The notes: a model not told the origin generated them from the sequence alone. A stretch of 64,000 nt of DNA from Notospermus geniculatus (GCA_002633025.1 NMRB01000386.1:102749-166748), one strand, 5' to 3'; counted from the first letter of the stretch, positions 1 through 12,438 are shown. Program-made: numbers and translations.

Positions 1-519
1 GCGCAGTGTCTTCTCACTCATACCTGTCGTTCATAGACACTGCTTACAATAGCCAGATTCCCGCCGATTTACCGCATGATGGCAGCACTAGTCAGCGGCC
101 AAACAGCGCCGGCGTTGCTCGGTGCTTCGGCCTGTTTACAAGATCAATCAATATACAAACATAATAATCTCATATAGAGAGCCGTTATCCACTTCTTTAG
201 CGATGTTTCAAAACAATAAAGGCACGAACTAATCACTGAAAAGTGCAAAGTGGCACTGCGTGCTGGACACGGGGGAGGGGCATCCATTGCTGTTGTAGAC
301 TAGTCGTGCTGCGTCGTAATGCAACAGTCCCATATAAAATGCTTTACGACGAGTGACCAGTCTGCCACGGTTGTCATGGACGCTGACAGTGAACCAATCA
401 GAATGTGTTTCATGTATTCCGTTAGTTACGCTAAACGCCCTCTAGTGGTAAATCGGCGGGGATCTGGGCATTGTAAGCAGTGTCTATGAACGACAGGTAT
501 GAGTGAGAAGACACTGCGC
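1..519. mobile_element. Foldback / MITE-like element
   Basis: Bases 1-73 and 447-519 are inverted repeats of each other, beginning GCGCAGTGTCTTCTCACTC and read back at the right end. The arms differ at only a few positions. No coding capacity is seen between them, so this is a non-autonomous foldback element. The left edge coincides with the window start, so it may extend further left. Confidence 0.8.
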
Positions 520-530
520 GAGGAGTGTAT

Positions 531-588
531 CTGTCATTAGACTATTATGTCCAACCCAGTGAGCACATGGTCCATGGACCATTTCATT
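531..588 (+). repeat. 3' end fragment of the 17.5-kb-type dispersed repeat
   Basis: This stretch matches the 3' end of the repeat at 17539-18613 (around 18558-18613), including the palindrome TGGTCCATGGACCA. Only the terminal ~58 bases are present, as expected for a truncated copy. Confidence 0.7.
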
Positions 589-1634
589 TAGGAAGACGGC
601 TTTCCATTCATACACTAAGTCTTCATTTTAACCCTTTGATACATCTGGCAGTTTAAAACATAATTTTGTGCCTGAAAAACTGCAAAAGTTAGAAAAAATT
701 GAGTCGGCAAGCATAAGGTCAGCAAAATGAGGTCTGCAAAATACAAAATATTGAATCTAATTTATGTGGTCTGCACAAAGTTTGAAAAGTGCAAGGTCAG
801 CAAAATATGGGTCTGCAGAATACAAAATATTGAGTCAAACTTTTGTGGTCTGCAGAATCATGCGGTAAAGCATCCTTTAACATACCAATAGTTAAATATT
901 CTGCGATTCCCGTCGCCTCTCTTGACGATACTCGGCTGGATGTCATTGGTGATGTATAAAACATGGAATTCCAGCTGACGTTATAAAGCTTCCCCCAGCG
1001 GCGTACTGTGAGTTCTGTCAGGATTAATTCAAGCTCGCTGGGAGTCGGCGTCTTAACCATAAACGGCAGATTCTGTGATTACATCAACAGGGGATTAGAG
1101 AATTTGACTCGTTTCAATAAATCGGAGATAACTGGAAAATCTCGCTAAGATATCTTGAACTTTAATCACACCATTTAACTTTGCATTTAGATTCCTTTAT
1201 GATAATCCCGAACTTTGAAAAAAATTGATTTTAAACAGGACTGTTGACGTCTCGATTTGTTTCTGGGTATACACACCTTTTTGCTCCTTCAAAAAGTAGG
1301 ATTTTGACGTTGAAGCTGAAAGACATTTGATCTTGTAGCAAAAAAGGCGTTGAAATAGGAATTTTCAAACACAAATTGCGTCGAAACTTGCAAACGAAAA
1401 TAATCCATGCATTTGGCACCAAATGAACGATCTGCCATCTTCCATGTCTTTCAAATATTGTACTTTTCAACCAGTGTATGCTATAACGTGGAAAAACGAG
1501 TGGAACGAAGATGATTTGGCCATTTGCCGGTGATTGTAAGTACTTTCAGTCCTTTCAACTGGGAAACACTTCAATTATTGAAGATTACCAAGAAAATACT
1601 GTTTCATATTCGCAATTAGAATTTGAAAACTCTG
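589..1634. other. Non-coding stretch, upstream Eph intron or flank
   Basis: AT-rich sequence. A short local duplication is visible: the phrase around GTCTGCAAAATACAAAATATTGA occurs near 730 and again near 810. No exon with splice sites and conserved protein could be recognised. Confidence 0.5.
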
Positions 1635-2750
1635 ACTTGTTGTCCCCCGGAGCCCTCGGAGGGGGACTTGAAAATACCGGCCGTCCGTGCGCTCTGCCGC
1701 TCGGCGCTCGCCGCTCGCCGCTACTAGGCCCTTCCGCTCTATAACTTAAGAACGACTGAAGATTTCGGATTCATATTTGGTGGAGGGATGTATCACGGGT
1801 CAAAGGTGTGTCGCGCGAAAGAATCGGCCAAATTCGATTCTCCACTTTGCCACCAGGGGGCCGAAAGCCAAAACACAAAAACTGCGATTACGCCTTTAAT
1901 ACTGAATGGAATTTCACGAAATTTTTATGGTAGGCTCATCTAGCAAGGGTACATAACATATCATACGGGTTTTCAATTTAATTCATTTTTCAGCCCTGTA
2001 GGGGGCGCTTTGTAAAAATCACAAAAGTTCCCTTCCGCTCTGTAATTTCTGAACGACTGAAAATTTTGGGTTGATATTTGGTGGGGGGATGTACCATGGG
2101 CCAACGGTGTGTCGCGTGAAAGAATCGGCCAAATCCGATTCTCCACTTTGCCACCAGGGGGCCAAAAGCCAAAACACAAAAACTGTGATTATGCCTTTAA
2201 TACTGAACGGAATTTCACAAAATTTTTATGGTAGGCTCATCTAGCAAGGGTACATAGTGTACTCTGCGGGTTTTCAATTTAATTAATTTTTCAGCCCTGT
2301 AGGGGGCGCTTTGTAAAAACCACATAAATTCCCTTCCGCTCTGTAACTTCTGAACGACTGAAAATTTTGGGTTGATATTTGGTGGGGTGATGTACCATGG
2401 GCCAACGGTGTGTCGTGTGAAAGAATCGGCCAAATCTGATTATCCACTTTGCCACCAGGGGGCGAAAAGCCGAAACACAAAAACTGTGATTTTGCCTTTA
2501 ATACTGAATGGAATTTCACGAAATTTTTATGGTAGGCTCAGATAGCAAGGGTACATAAAATATCGTACGATTTTAACGTTTAATTGATTTTTCAGCCCTG
2601 TAGGGGGCACTTTGTAAAATCCACAAAAGTTCCCTTCCGCTCATGTTTGGTGGAGGGATGTATCATGGGCCAATGGTGTGTCGCATCAAAGAATCGACCA
2701 AATCTGATTCTCCACTTTGCCACCAGGGGGCCACAAGCCAAATCACATAA
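1635..2750 (+). repeat. Complex repeat: GC-rich head plus 301-bp tandem units
   Basis: A GC-rich head (about 1638-1735, with inverted CCCTCGGAGGG and CGC-rich triplets) is followed by tandem units of about 301 bp. The phrase CAGCCCTGTAGGGGGC recurs at 1991, 2292 and 2593. Each unit carries the phrases TTTGCCACCAGGGGGC and CTGAACGACTGAAAATTTTG. About three and a half copies are present and the last is truncated. The short open frames here repeat with the unit and are not genes. Confidence 0.85.
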
Positions 2751-3555
2751 CCTGTGATTGTACCTTTAATACTGAACGGAATCTTCAAAATACATGACCG
2801 TCGGACTTGCACCCGGGGCGACGGGGGACGTTCAATGCTGTGCTTGTTGCCTTTCATTTTCTCGTGTGAAGGACGTCTCATTCACTATTCAACAGATGCA
2901 CATTTTAGACACACCCCAAAGCTAATTGAAAGTCTATTCAATTTCAACCACTTGGGAATTAAAAACCATATCATGTTGCCTTTCATCCCTGTTTGTGAAA
3001 TGCACTCTCAGCTTAAATAAATCAAATGGAAAATTATTGATACATTTCAGCGTAACGTGTTGAAATTGTTTGCACATTTGCACAGAAAAATGTACAGTGT
3101 TGCCAACAAAAACTCATTCGTAATCCCCTAGCGGCAGCAACAGTCATGCATTCGCCGCAATTATGATCAACAAGTTGCGGAATCACGAGTCCCTTGAGGT
3201 GGCGTCGGCGAATATGAGACTACACTTATGGATCAACACGATTATTTGCGTTGAATGCAGCTGTTGTTACTGACGATTTAAACCAGATTAGCGGCAGATG
3301 ACAGTCAGTTTGATCACAGCAGCCAAATCTGATTGATTCCGGCTTGGCAAATTTTCCTGATTGGTTTAGCCATGACCTCTGTCAAGGACGCCAGAGCAGG
3401 GATAAATTTGTTTGCGTTGTTTCAATGATAGGAATGCAGCGTTGATTTCATCAATACCGAACGCGGTAAAATTACCTGGGGATAAAGTATTGAGTTGCAA
3501 ACCGAGCATCAAATATGGCATTATTGGCTTTATACGCAATATCAGGTGAATAATT
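2751..3555. other. Non-coding stretch
   Basis: No conserved exon, RNA gene or repeat boundary could be identified here. Confidence 0.4.
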
Positions 3556-3611
3556 GTACAGCAGGAGGAAACAGGAGTACCCAGAGAAAAACCTACGCTG
3601 TCAAAGAGAGA
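3556..3611 (-). repeat. SINE family 2 fragment
   Basis: The phrase TACAGCAGGAGGAAACAGG and the following GAGAAAA..CTGTCAAAGAGA match the body of longer copies at 4594-4745 and 12286-12438. Only the 3' half of the element is present, on the minus strand. Confidence 0.6.
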
Positions 3612-3651
3612 CATGAAGTATAGTCCAATGTACAGAGTACAGTACAGATCA

Positions 3652-3895
3652 AAGGTCGCCCAGTGTGAAGGTCATCATTCTTGATTCAAGGTCACCCGTT
3701 CTGAAGGTCATGTTAGTTCTAAGTCACATAATCTAAAGGTCATCATTGTAGTTCAAGGTCACCCTGTCCAAAGGTCATCATTGTCAGGTCAAGGTCACCC
3801 AGTCCAAAGGTCATCATTGTAGTTCAAGGTCACTCAGATTGAAGGTCATCATTGTTAGTTCAAGGCCAGCTTGTCCAAAGGTCATCATAAGTTTT
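3652..3895. repeat. AAGGTCA-rich minisatellite
   Basis: Irregular tandem units of about 35-40 bp built from AAGGTCATCATTG and TTCAAGGTCACCC. The core TCAAGGTCA matches the extended half-site bound by NR5A/ERR nuclear receptors, but here it is part of a simple repeat. Confidence 0.85.
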
Positions 3896-4593
3896 CATCT
3901 CGGAAGATCTTATCGTAATGCCTGTTGAAAAGTTTGCTTTATTTAATACAGAACTTTAAAGATGCCTGCAACATGCTGACTCCAAGGTCTGCACAGACAA
4001 CCCGTCTACTCTGCCTTGCCTCAAACTTTTCTGTTCATATTCACTTGTCATCGAGGCCAGGTGAGAAAAGTTGGATGCCCAATCAATCAGTATGGAATAT
4101 TATCCATTTTGTAGAACAAACGTCTTTTTCTTGCAACATTTCTGGCTTTTCTTTCAACATCAAAGTTGATGTGCTACCACGGTTCATTTTACAACCGGGC
4201 AAAAAACAACAGTGTACCTATAGCGGTTGCTCTACGTATCTTGTCATAAGTCATAGACGTGAACTCACTGGGGTATCCGGAGTTTGGGTTTCCGATTCAG
4301 AAGTTGAGTGCCCTCATGTTTTTCTGACCTCAAGGTTGTGTTACCGTGATGATCCATCTGCATGTTCAGTTACATTTTAAGTGCATTCTGTGCATTTGTA
4401 ACTGTGCATTGAAAGTTTTGGCCTGCACAAATTCAGCATTACGCATCACTTGAACAGGGTTGGGTTTCGGGGTGTAAACTTACTAGGATTGTCAGAAAAA
4501 TTATCTGGAGGGTTTATAGTATGCTCTGACAGGAAAGGGGAGAAAAATTGAGTCGGTACCTGAGCACCAAATATGACATTACCAGCTATGAAA
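3896..4593. other. Non-coding stretch with one 151-aa open frame
   Basis: An open frame at 3925-4380 (+) is long for chance, but its product resembles no family I recognise and is not the expected ephrin-binding domain. No flanking splice sites were convincing, so it is treated as non-coding. Confidence 0.35.
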
Positions 4594-4745
4594 GTACAGC
4601 AGGAGGAAACCAGAGTGCCCGGAGAAAACCTGCGCTGTCACAGAGAGTCACCCTCTCTATCACATCAAAAATGGCCTGCTGGGACTGAATCCCGAACCTC
4701 AGAGGTGACAGGCACTGCTGTTTCCACTGCACCACTCTGACAGCC
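4594..4745 (-). mobile_element. SINE family 2 (tRNA-derived) copy
   Basis: On the minus strand this reads as a tRNA-like head with an A-box (GTGGTGCAGTGG type) and a degenerate B-box (GGTTCGGGATTC), then a body ending CTCCTGCTGTA. Other copies lie at 12286-12438, 29205-29335, 39437-39562 and 58020-58170, both inside and outside Eph introns. A true tRNA is excluded because there is no full cloverleaf and the body is shared among copies. Confidence 0.75.
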
Positions 4746-6496
4746 CAGGAAAAGGGTTAACCATTCATATCCCCCTTTTAGTGGCTGAGGCAAAATATGA
4801 TGTCATTTTCTTCCAATCATGAATATCGTTGTCTTCCCATCATTTTGACGTCGCCGTGAATAGTTGCCAACTTTTTCTGTTCATGACACACGAGTTGCAA
4901 CATCTTTGAAACATAAAACGCCAATCGAGACTTCCTCATATGACTTGTATGAAGACGGTGAACAACAATAAACGTCACAGCGGGATTGTAACAAGGAGAC
5001 TGGGGGGAGAGATTGGAGAGTTCCGCCAAGTTGTCAAAGAAGAAGAACATCCCTGTCGCTTTCATTCAAGCAGACGCCATTTTAGTCGAAGATGTTGTTG
5101 TACTTTTTCTCAGCATTCTGCAGAAGATACATTTACTACAAATGGTGTCTGGGGATAGCCGTCTGGTCATCAAGGCACTTGTCCGATTATCGGCTTTCTT
5201 TTTCGTCACCTGCAAACTTGACCCACTCCTCCTTTCCCTTCACTGGTCCATTGTCCTTTGCATCAGATAACAAAACAAGGCTGACTCAAGGTCCTTTCCA
5301 GACGTCCTTCAAATTCCAAGGTCGTTGTCGATTGCGCTGTTCTTGGCGTTGTTGTCTGAAGGAGAGTTGCTAAGCAGCCTTCATCACAGCAAGAGTGTTT
5401 TACTTTCATGTTGAAACAATGCCTTTCATTCCTTCAGCGACTAGGCCATCTCAGATTCATTGGAGGGGTGGGTGGCATGGTCACACACAACATGAATTCT
5501 CATCAGCAATTCATCAATTGTTGTTATAATCTGAATTCCAACAGTGTGAGCAGACGACATTTTCATTCAGACATTTCTCAGAGTGGACAAGTTTTATGGA
5601 AATGTTTTTGAAGAAAAATTGTTCAAAATCACCATCTAAACAACATTCCTTCAAATATTTAACAACATTTTCCCCCCTGGTGTAAACAGCATGCTGTTGT
5701 GTTTTATGAACATGAAATTGTAATGGGTTTCTAAGGTGAAAGATATAGCTTCCTACCAGATTCGAACCCACCCTGGTGTGTTTTATGGAAAATTATTTGA
5801 AGAAAATTTGTTAAAATTCGCCATCTAAACAATATTCCTTCAAATCTTTATCAAACTTTTCAAGCCACCTAAAACAGCACAACAAAATCACCAAACGTCT
5901 TCACGATGAGAGAGTTAAAGATCAGACAATGTTTTTGCCAAAACTCGTTGTTCTTTTCTTTGTCTTTGATGGAAGAGAGCCAGGTTGTCTGCCGATCCAG
6001 ACGTCTGTAGCGAAGAGTGCACACACGCAACTTCACAATATCATATTCTTAAGACGATCATATTCGCCGGGCACTGCATGTAAGCTTTCTATGATGTTGG
6101 TTGGCGTTTCTGTAATTTTAGAGGGATCATCAGTAGTCCTGAGAGGTACACTAGGTTTTGAGTTCCATGGCAGCAAAAATAGATAAGCTAGCTTATCTGT
6201 TTTTGATGGCGGTAAAAAGCTGAACAATGAGTAGGTTTTGATGTGTGGTCATGTTGTCATATCTGGCCTCTCCTGTTTACAGGATTTGACGTGGATTTCC
6301 ACGGAACCAAACTATAATCCAGAGCTTTTAGGGATATGGAGTTAAATAGTTCTCAAATTGGAAAAGGATCACATCCTGGCTGCTGTTATTTAGGAACAAT
6401 AAAGGGGACTCCTCAAAAAGTCAAAAGGGACATTTGACCCCTGATATCAATCCCCCAGCAGAAACCCTGATAATCGTTGGTGTTTTTATCATGTTT
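4746..6496. other. Non-coding stretch with dispersed repeat pieces
   Basis: Two diverged copies of one segment lie at about 5590-5665 and 5779-5852 (TTTTATGGAAA..CCATCTAAACAA..CCTTCAAAT). They are related to 8928-9005 and 35790-36000. No exon was recognised. Confidence 0.45.
5728..5774 (-). repeat. SINE family 3 head fragment
   Basis: TTTCTAAGGTGAAAGATATA followed by a B-box complement (TTCGAACCCACC) matches the longer copy at 12136-12242. It is a minus-strand tRNA-derived fragment. Confidence 0.5.
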
Positions 6497-6634
6497 CATG
6501 GGACAGTAAGCCGTGGTGCCTTGTACCTTTGTTTCTTTGCAAGGGCAAGTAAAAGACCCCATCCAAGTGAGGAACATGAGAAGCTTCCATACTTACCAGG
6601 GCCAATAATGCTGCAGCTTTGGCCCTGATGAAAA
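6497..6634 (+). mobile_element. SINE family 1 body fragment
   Basis: It carries the family core GCAAGGGCAAGTAAAAGACC and the tail GGCCCTGATGAAAA shared with 9076-9214, 21891-22140 and 63318-63575. The tRNA-like head is absent in this copy. Confidence 0.75.
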
Positions 6635-7445
6635 CCCATATACAAAAATACAAAATCATTGGTGTTGGTACCGTACATCATGTCATCCATGTAAACTTGA
6701 TAATTCTTTGTCAAAAAGTGCGGAATGGAGAAAAAAACGAATAAAAATACAGTATAGGAAATAGATGGATTATCTAAAAGTACACGTATCATGGCCAATG
6801 TAATTGACAAGCAAAAAAAAGCAATGAAAGTAGAAGCTGAGGTGAATTGCACTTATTGGGTTTCGATGCTCTCAAGGGCGGAAAGTGTCCGGTGAATGTC
6901 ACAAGTCGTGGTGTGTTATTGAAGTCAGGAATACCGATATCTGTCACGTTTTACTAAGTAACAAGTTGTTGCTGACTGCAACTTACCAATATTGGAGGTC
7001 GGTTCTGTGGTTCAGTATGCAGAACGACCCCCGAGCGACACCAATGTCTGAAGGACCCCTTCCTCGAAGAATTCGTGACTGAGCAGTGTTATCTGTTTTA
7101 TATAAAATCTCCATTGGAAATACCCCGTTCAGTGAATTCTGTGTTGCAGCCTCTCAAGATTTTGACAGAAATTGCAGGTGGACAACAACCTCATTTCATT
7201 TCACCGCAGTGCTGCGGAAGAGGGTAGATGATCGCAAGTGATTATGATTGGATTGGCAGCAATTTTAGCTATTTAATTATGATTTCATTCATTTCAGCTA
7301 TTGTGTCGTAAAGCCCTTCAACCCTCCCCGCTACTGCAACAAGTGCCTCCATTTGCTGGTTTGGGTCACACTTCTCAAAATGGTTTACTTTTTCACCAAT
7401 TTTGAAATTTTCAAATCTTAAGTTTTCTCTTCTTTGTCATTACAG
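6635..7445. other. Eph intron sequence upstream of the Cys-rich exon
   Basis: Non-coding. It ends in a pyrimidine-rich tract and acceptor (TTCTTTGTCATTACAG) just before the exon at 7446. No other feature was identified. Confidence 0.6.
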
Positions 7446-7601
7446 CTTGTCCCAGAAATAAGTACAAGTGGAATGTTGGAAGCGATGAGTGTCGCCCGTG
7501 CCCAGAGAAGTCATACACAGATAAGAAACATTCGGTGGAGTGTAGATGTAATGATGGTTATTACAGGAGCAGGACGGATCCACCATCCAGGGCATGTGCA
7601 A
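7446..7601 (+). CDS. Eph: Eph receptor exon: cysteine-rich EGF-like (GCC2/GCC3) module
   Basis: This 156-nt exon encodes the extracellular cysteine-rich module between the ephrin-binding domain and the fibronectin repeats of an Eph receptor tyrosine kinase. Read in phase 1 it gives (A)CPRNKYKWNVG.., then RPCPEKSY, ECRCNDGYYRSR and DPPSRACA. The spacing CP..C..CP..C.C..GYYR..DPP..AC is the Eph signature, and 156 nt is the usual size of this exon in vertebrate Eph genes. The acceptor is TCATTACAG before 7446 and the donor is GTAAGT at 7602. Entry and exit phases are both 1, matching the next exon at 20385. The upstream exons for signal peptide and ephrin-binding domain were not found in the first 7.4 kb, so they probably lie beyond the window. 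In Eph receptors this module contributes to receptor clustering at cell contacts. Confidence 0.93.
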
Positions 7602-9075
7602 GTAAGTTAGTTGGTTATGTTTTGCATAAAATCTAAAACAGGAGTACCTGATAAAAGAAGTCATTGAATTGCAGTTGAAAACAGTTTCTAGTAATGTTGT
7701 TGATGTGTCCGATTTTCAAGAAAGGTCCAATTTACCACACCTCTTTCACTGCCACTTTCCCACACTGAAATATTCAAGGTCCCAAGTTTGCCAGCAGGAC
7801 TTCAAAGGTCCTATCTCCATAGGTATCAAGTGTTGGCTGGGTACGATGATCTGCCCAAGATCCTCAGATCGCCAACGCCTTCGTGGGACCAAGAAAATAT
7901 TTGTATGTAATATGAGTCACGTCCACTTCATGCAGCTCGGTCCACTCAGACATACTTAGGTCATCGCTAAAAGCATTCCCTCTAGAACATCCTTCACTCT
8001 ACGAGTGGTGGCGATAAGATGCAGCCGATACTTGGGACCTTTTGGGTCCATCTGAAGGGTAAACTTGGCCCTTCTGTTTTCCTTCTTGGTACTTCTGACA
8101 GCGCAAGAGGTCCTCTTGTTGCAAATTCTGTCCATCTCCATCTGGTGTCAGACTGTCCAGCATCCTGCTTGCCCACATCCTCATCACCTAGCATCTTCAG
8201 CTGCATTGAGGATTGACAAAGCTAGCATCCCTCTTACAACCGTACTCAAAAACGTACTTGTTGCATTGGCTAATGCTGTGTCTCAATTGTACTTACGAAT
8301 CTTGGCAAGGGTTCTTCGACTGTGTGAGATTTCTTGCCGGAGACGGCGAGGCTAATGGAAAGGGGTCGAGGTCAGAATGGACCAATGTCAGAAGGAGGCT
8401 TTATCAATGTACCGCAATATTGGGGCATTCTGAGCAAATCGGACACTCAACTATTTCAGGGACAAAAACCCATGGGTTGCCATACCAGGGGTTAAACCAC
8501 ATCCTACAGGAAGGTACTTCCCTTTTTTGCTCAGGGACCTTTGAGTCCTAATGGTAAGCAGGAGAATTTAGGAGAGAGGCAAATCCTCCACCCTCTGCAC
8601 CCGTCATCGACAAGTGTCGCTAAGTCGTATTGACAAATGTCGGAAACGAACCAATATATATGGTTACAAGACAGATATATGAATGCGTGATAATATTTCC
8701 GTGTCAATGGTCCTAGCTATTGTTCTCCGTCTTATCCGTTTTCTAATTGTCGGGGATGATGTTGGGGTGTTAAGGAAGATGGAAGAGTCAGGGATATCGT
8801 ATGTAGAAGGAAGAAAGATGAAAAGATTTTTTTTTCTTCTGAGAATCAGGAAAGAATTCTACATTAACTCATCGACTCCCCAAGTCCAGCAGACGGCATC
8901 TTCTGTCAAAGTTTTCTCATGTCCTGTGGTGTTCATTGAAAAATATTTGAAGAAAGATTGTTCCCATCAACCATCTGAAGAATATTTCTTCAAATTTTTT
9001 CAAATTCAAGTATTTTAGAAAACTTCAGCAGAAAATACTGCCAGCTCAAACATTGCATCTTCTGCCCTTTCGCCG
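7602..9075. other. Start of large Eph intron
   Basis: Non-coding by context. A minus-strand stretch at about 7950-8206 stays open in three overlapping frames, but no conserved domain could be named. The segment 8868-9005 is the reverse complement of sequence at about 35868-36052, marking a dispersed repeat. Confidence 0.5.
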
Positions 9076-9214
9076 GCTTTGCAAGGGGCAAGGAAACCCC
9101 ATCCAATTGAGGAACATGAGTAGCTTGAGGTGGCCTCTTCTGTACTTACCAGAGCCAATAATGCTGTGGCTTCAGCCCTGACGAAAAAACACAATACCAA
9201 TACCAATACCATTG
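9076..9214 (+). mobile_element. SINE family 1 body fragment
   Basis: It shares the core CCCCATCCAATTGAGGAACA and GCCAATAATGCTGTGGCTTC with other family 1 copies, and ends in a short ACCAAT microsatellite tail, as expected for a retroposed SINE. Confidence 0.75.
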
Positions 9215-9451
9215 GAAGGTAGCAGTTCTTGCAACATGTTCTTTTTGTCGAGAACCTTACCAGGTGTCTTACAAGATGCTATCCTAGCGTTATCCTATCC
9301 GAGCCTTGCCTGGAGCTTCCATCGATCAATCTAACGACTCAAAAGATTTTGCCAATATGTATGACAAGTGCGAAGAACTCATTGATGTGGAAATGACGCT
9401 TTTAAAACCTGTTTGATCAAGATTGCTCAAAGCCAAAGGGAGCTTGACAAG

Positions 9452-9546
9452 CTGTCGGAACCCCCTTGCTTAACCCTCTACTGTCGGAACCCCCCTTACT
9501 TAACCCTCGACTGTCGGAACCCCCTTGCTTAACCCTCTACTGTCGG
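9452..9546. repeat. 30-bp minisatellite, three units
   Basis: CTGTCGGAACCCCC followed by TTGCTTAACCCTC is repeated at 9452, 9481 and 9511, with a partial fourth start at 9540. Unit length is 29-30 bp. Confidence 0.9.
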
Positions 9547-10850
9547 CAGATTTGTTTTCTTTTGACTCCTCAAATTCTTTTGTGGGTATAAATTTGGGCA
9601 AGTTGCTTTACTTAACTTTAGGTGTCCTTGGAATGTGGTAGTAAAATGTAACTTGGCGTCATCGACAGATGTGTGGGCCAACATCAGGCGACCACCCCTT
9701 GCTTGGGCAGTCAGTTGTCTTTCTTTGCAGGATGCTAAAAGGATAACACATTATCCCTTGTTCCAGGGCCTCATACCCCATGGGTGCATCATATTGTAAT
9801 GTACAAAGTAAGGGGCTTGATATTTTCCCAGTACTCAACTCAAAGTCAGAAATAGAAAATACCGTACCTCACTTTTTTCAAACGCTTGACGTCAGTGTTC
9901 ATAGTATCCATGCTACCATGAATATGTTGTCTCTTGTTAGAGGCAAATGAAGTCATCCTTTTGTACTATCTGTTAGTTTACTGAGAACACGCTGTCAACG
10001 TAGCAGACTCAAAAACCTGACTGCCTGACAGTGGTAGACGTCAGTGGTAGAAATAGGCCTATGGCAACCTTTCACGATATTCTTTTTATGTGGTGTCACC
10101 GACTCTGAAACGTAGAAATGCGTTATTGTTATTTTTCATCAGAAATATCCCCGCCAGAACTTCTAATCCATCACGACACCTTATTAACAACGTGTCTCCA
10201 AATAGAACCTTTCCAATTTCTTAGATGTGTCTGCAGCCGTCTTGAACGTTTATAGGTCAACTTTCATTAGCTCGACAAAGCATTTTCCATTTCCTTGACA
10301 ATTTACCGCCGGGGTCCTCGGGCAAGTGCTGTCATCTTCGTTAGCTTCGACTTTGCTGTGGATAGCATAATGACAGTTTTACCTTCGTTCTTGCAATTAG
10401 TTTTCATGCCATGTACGTTTACGTGAAAACTAGTACATTTGTCAATGTGTTTATAGACAAAATCTGCATGTAATTCAGGTCTTCTTAATGTGAGACGTGA
10501 TGAAACCAGCAGTTGCATTGTTCAGTGCAAGTCAACAGTGCACTACATACAATGAAAATTTGCTACCTTAAGATGAAATGGAATTCATCTTCACCCTTGC
10601 AGTTAAAAAATACCAACTAAACATCCCTGTGCAAACGCTCATGCATTTTTGGCAACTTTGACGTGAACCAACATCCATTAACTCTCAATTAAATCAACTT
10701 GCCATTAGTGCAGTTTCAGAGACAAAAGGTCGTCTTTTATCTCTCAATTACCTTTTGAAAAATCTTAAAATTGAAGTTCGCTTTTGAAATCCTTGAAGGT
10801 TGATGTGGGTCGACGCGTTTTGTGACACGCGGTGATGGAGTTATAACAGA
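9547..10850. other. Eph intron sequence
   Basis: Non-coding by context; no repeat boundary or conserved exon was recognised. Confidence 0.5.
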
Positions 10851-11032
10851 GTAGAGAGAGAATGATTGGTTGAACTTCTGTGGAGAGAGAGAATGAATCT
10901 GATTGGTTGAACTTCTTCTGTTGAGAGAAAGAATGAATCTGATTGGTCGAACTTCTGTTGAGAGAAAGAATGAATCTGATTGGTCGAATTTTTGCTGTAG
11001 AAAGAGAATGACTCTGATTGGTTGAGCTTCTG
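10851..11032. repeat. Minisatellite of ~37-40 bp with CCAAT motifs
   Basis: About five units of AGAGAGAATGAATCTGATTGG plus GAACTTCTG are in tandem. Each unit contains ATTGG, the complement of a CCAAT box. The minus strand stays open in two frames through the array, which reflects the repeat and not a gene. Confidence 0.85.
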
Positions 11033-12135
11033 CATTAGACAATAAAAACCCTAGCCCACTGCCTCAATAGGTGTCACTAGTGGTTAAAACTATTGAAATG
11101 AAACTGACATCCCGGTCCTGATCAATTTTCCAGACAAAAGGCGTCCACTGCATAGGACCTTATTTCGGTGTTCCTAAATCGTAGCTAGGATCCCCATTAG
11201 ACAGATCACATCAGGTGATGGTGGGTCCATAAAAAGCAGGTATTGGGAAATTTTGAATTCACCAGCACCTAAAAAATTTAGTAATATTGATATTTACACT
11301 GGGTCTCCTGGCAATTTGTTGCCTTACGACCCTGGAAATGTCTATAAGAAAAAGTTATGTCAAATATGGAAGTAATTTGTTGAGTTCGCTCTTCAATTCA
11401 TCTAAAAATCGAACCTTATTTTAGCTGCCTCTCAACGGTATGAAAAGTTCCGTCTAATCAGCGAGCTATTCTGTTGGGAATGTCGAAAACGTTCCACATT
11501 TTCTTCATTCTCTCCGACGAGTGCTGAACTTTAAAAAAGCACTTGTTGCATGTCATCTTCGCCGCGGTATTTTCGCACAACTTCACTTCTGGTATGAAGA
11601 AGACGCAGCTCGAGTACGGAGCTTAGGAATTTAATTTGCGTGTCACGAAAATGGCAGCAAAATTATTGCGAGTTTGCATCGGATGAAATGAAGCTTGCTA
11701 CGGATAAATTCCCCTTCAGCGGGATTAATTGATGCGCTGGCTGAAGATGCTGAGCGTCTTCCAACAGTATTTGTAATTTGATATATCACGCTTAAGACGC
11801 CGTTGACAACTGCAACAAGTTTATTGGAAAAATGTATGTATTTACATCAGTTCTGGTATTAGGTTGTCATGCTATTTACTCAGCACTGAGACTTTAGTTA
11901 ATGCTGCAAATGTCTTTATTGTTTCTGCGGAAGTCGGGGTAATCCTCTGTGTCGTTTCTCGCAAAATTGAATATTATCAGGATGATGTACAGTCTGTTTC
12001 AAAATAATGTAACTAATGCTGCAAAAATCTTTCATTATTTCTGTGGAATCCTTGTGTTTTGAACGTCTGTACAGTCTGATGCAAAATCGAAGATATAAAA
12101 AAAGTATTGAGTTGAGAGGCTGACATAATGACAGG
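11033..12135. other. Eph intron sequence
   Basis: No feature was recognised. Confidence 0.45.
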
Positions 12136-12242
12136 TTTCTAAGGTGAAAGACACAGCTTCCTAACGGATGCGAACCCACGGACTCTCGTATAAGGCATCA
12201 ATCGCCAGCACTCAGGGGTAGCATGCCTTAACCACTAGGCCA
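12136..12242 (-). mobile_element. SINE family 3 (tRNA-like head)
   Basis: On the minus strand, GGCCTAGTGGTTAA matches a Pol III A-box and GTGGGTTCGCATCC a B-box, about 35-45 bp apart. The downstream body (AGCTGTGTCTTTCACC..) is shared with 5728-5774, so this is a SINE rather than a functional tRNA. Confidence 0.6.
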
Positions 12243-12285
12243 AATCCCCTAGTGCCAAATACAGCATTGTAATACAGACCTTAAT

Positions 12286-12438
12286 GTACAGCAGGAGGAA
12301 ACCAGAGAGCCCGGAAAAAACGTGCGCTGTCAAAGAGAGTTGCTTCTCTATCACATGACGAATGGGCTTGATCAGGGATTGAACCCAGAACCTCAGAGGT
12401 GACATGCCGTGATGATTCCACTGCACCACTCTGACAGC
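12286..12438 (-). mobile_element. SINE family 2 copy
   Basis: A near full-length copy matching 4594-4745 along its length. A-box complement CCACTGCACCACTC and B-box complement TTGAACCCAGAACC are visible on the plus strand. Confidence 0.75.

Noticed and set aside
3925-4380. 151-aa open frame as the ephrin-binding domain
   Set aside because: No Eph ligand-binding motifs, no cysteine pattern and no splice sites in the right phase.
7956-8206. Minus-strand overlapping frames as a gene
   Set aside because: Three overlapping frames are open with no recognisable domain or splice context. Possibly an old repeat remnant.
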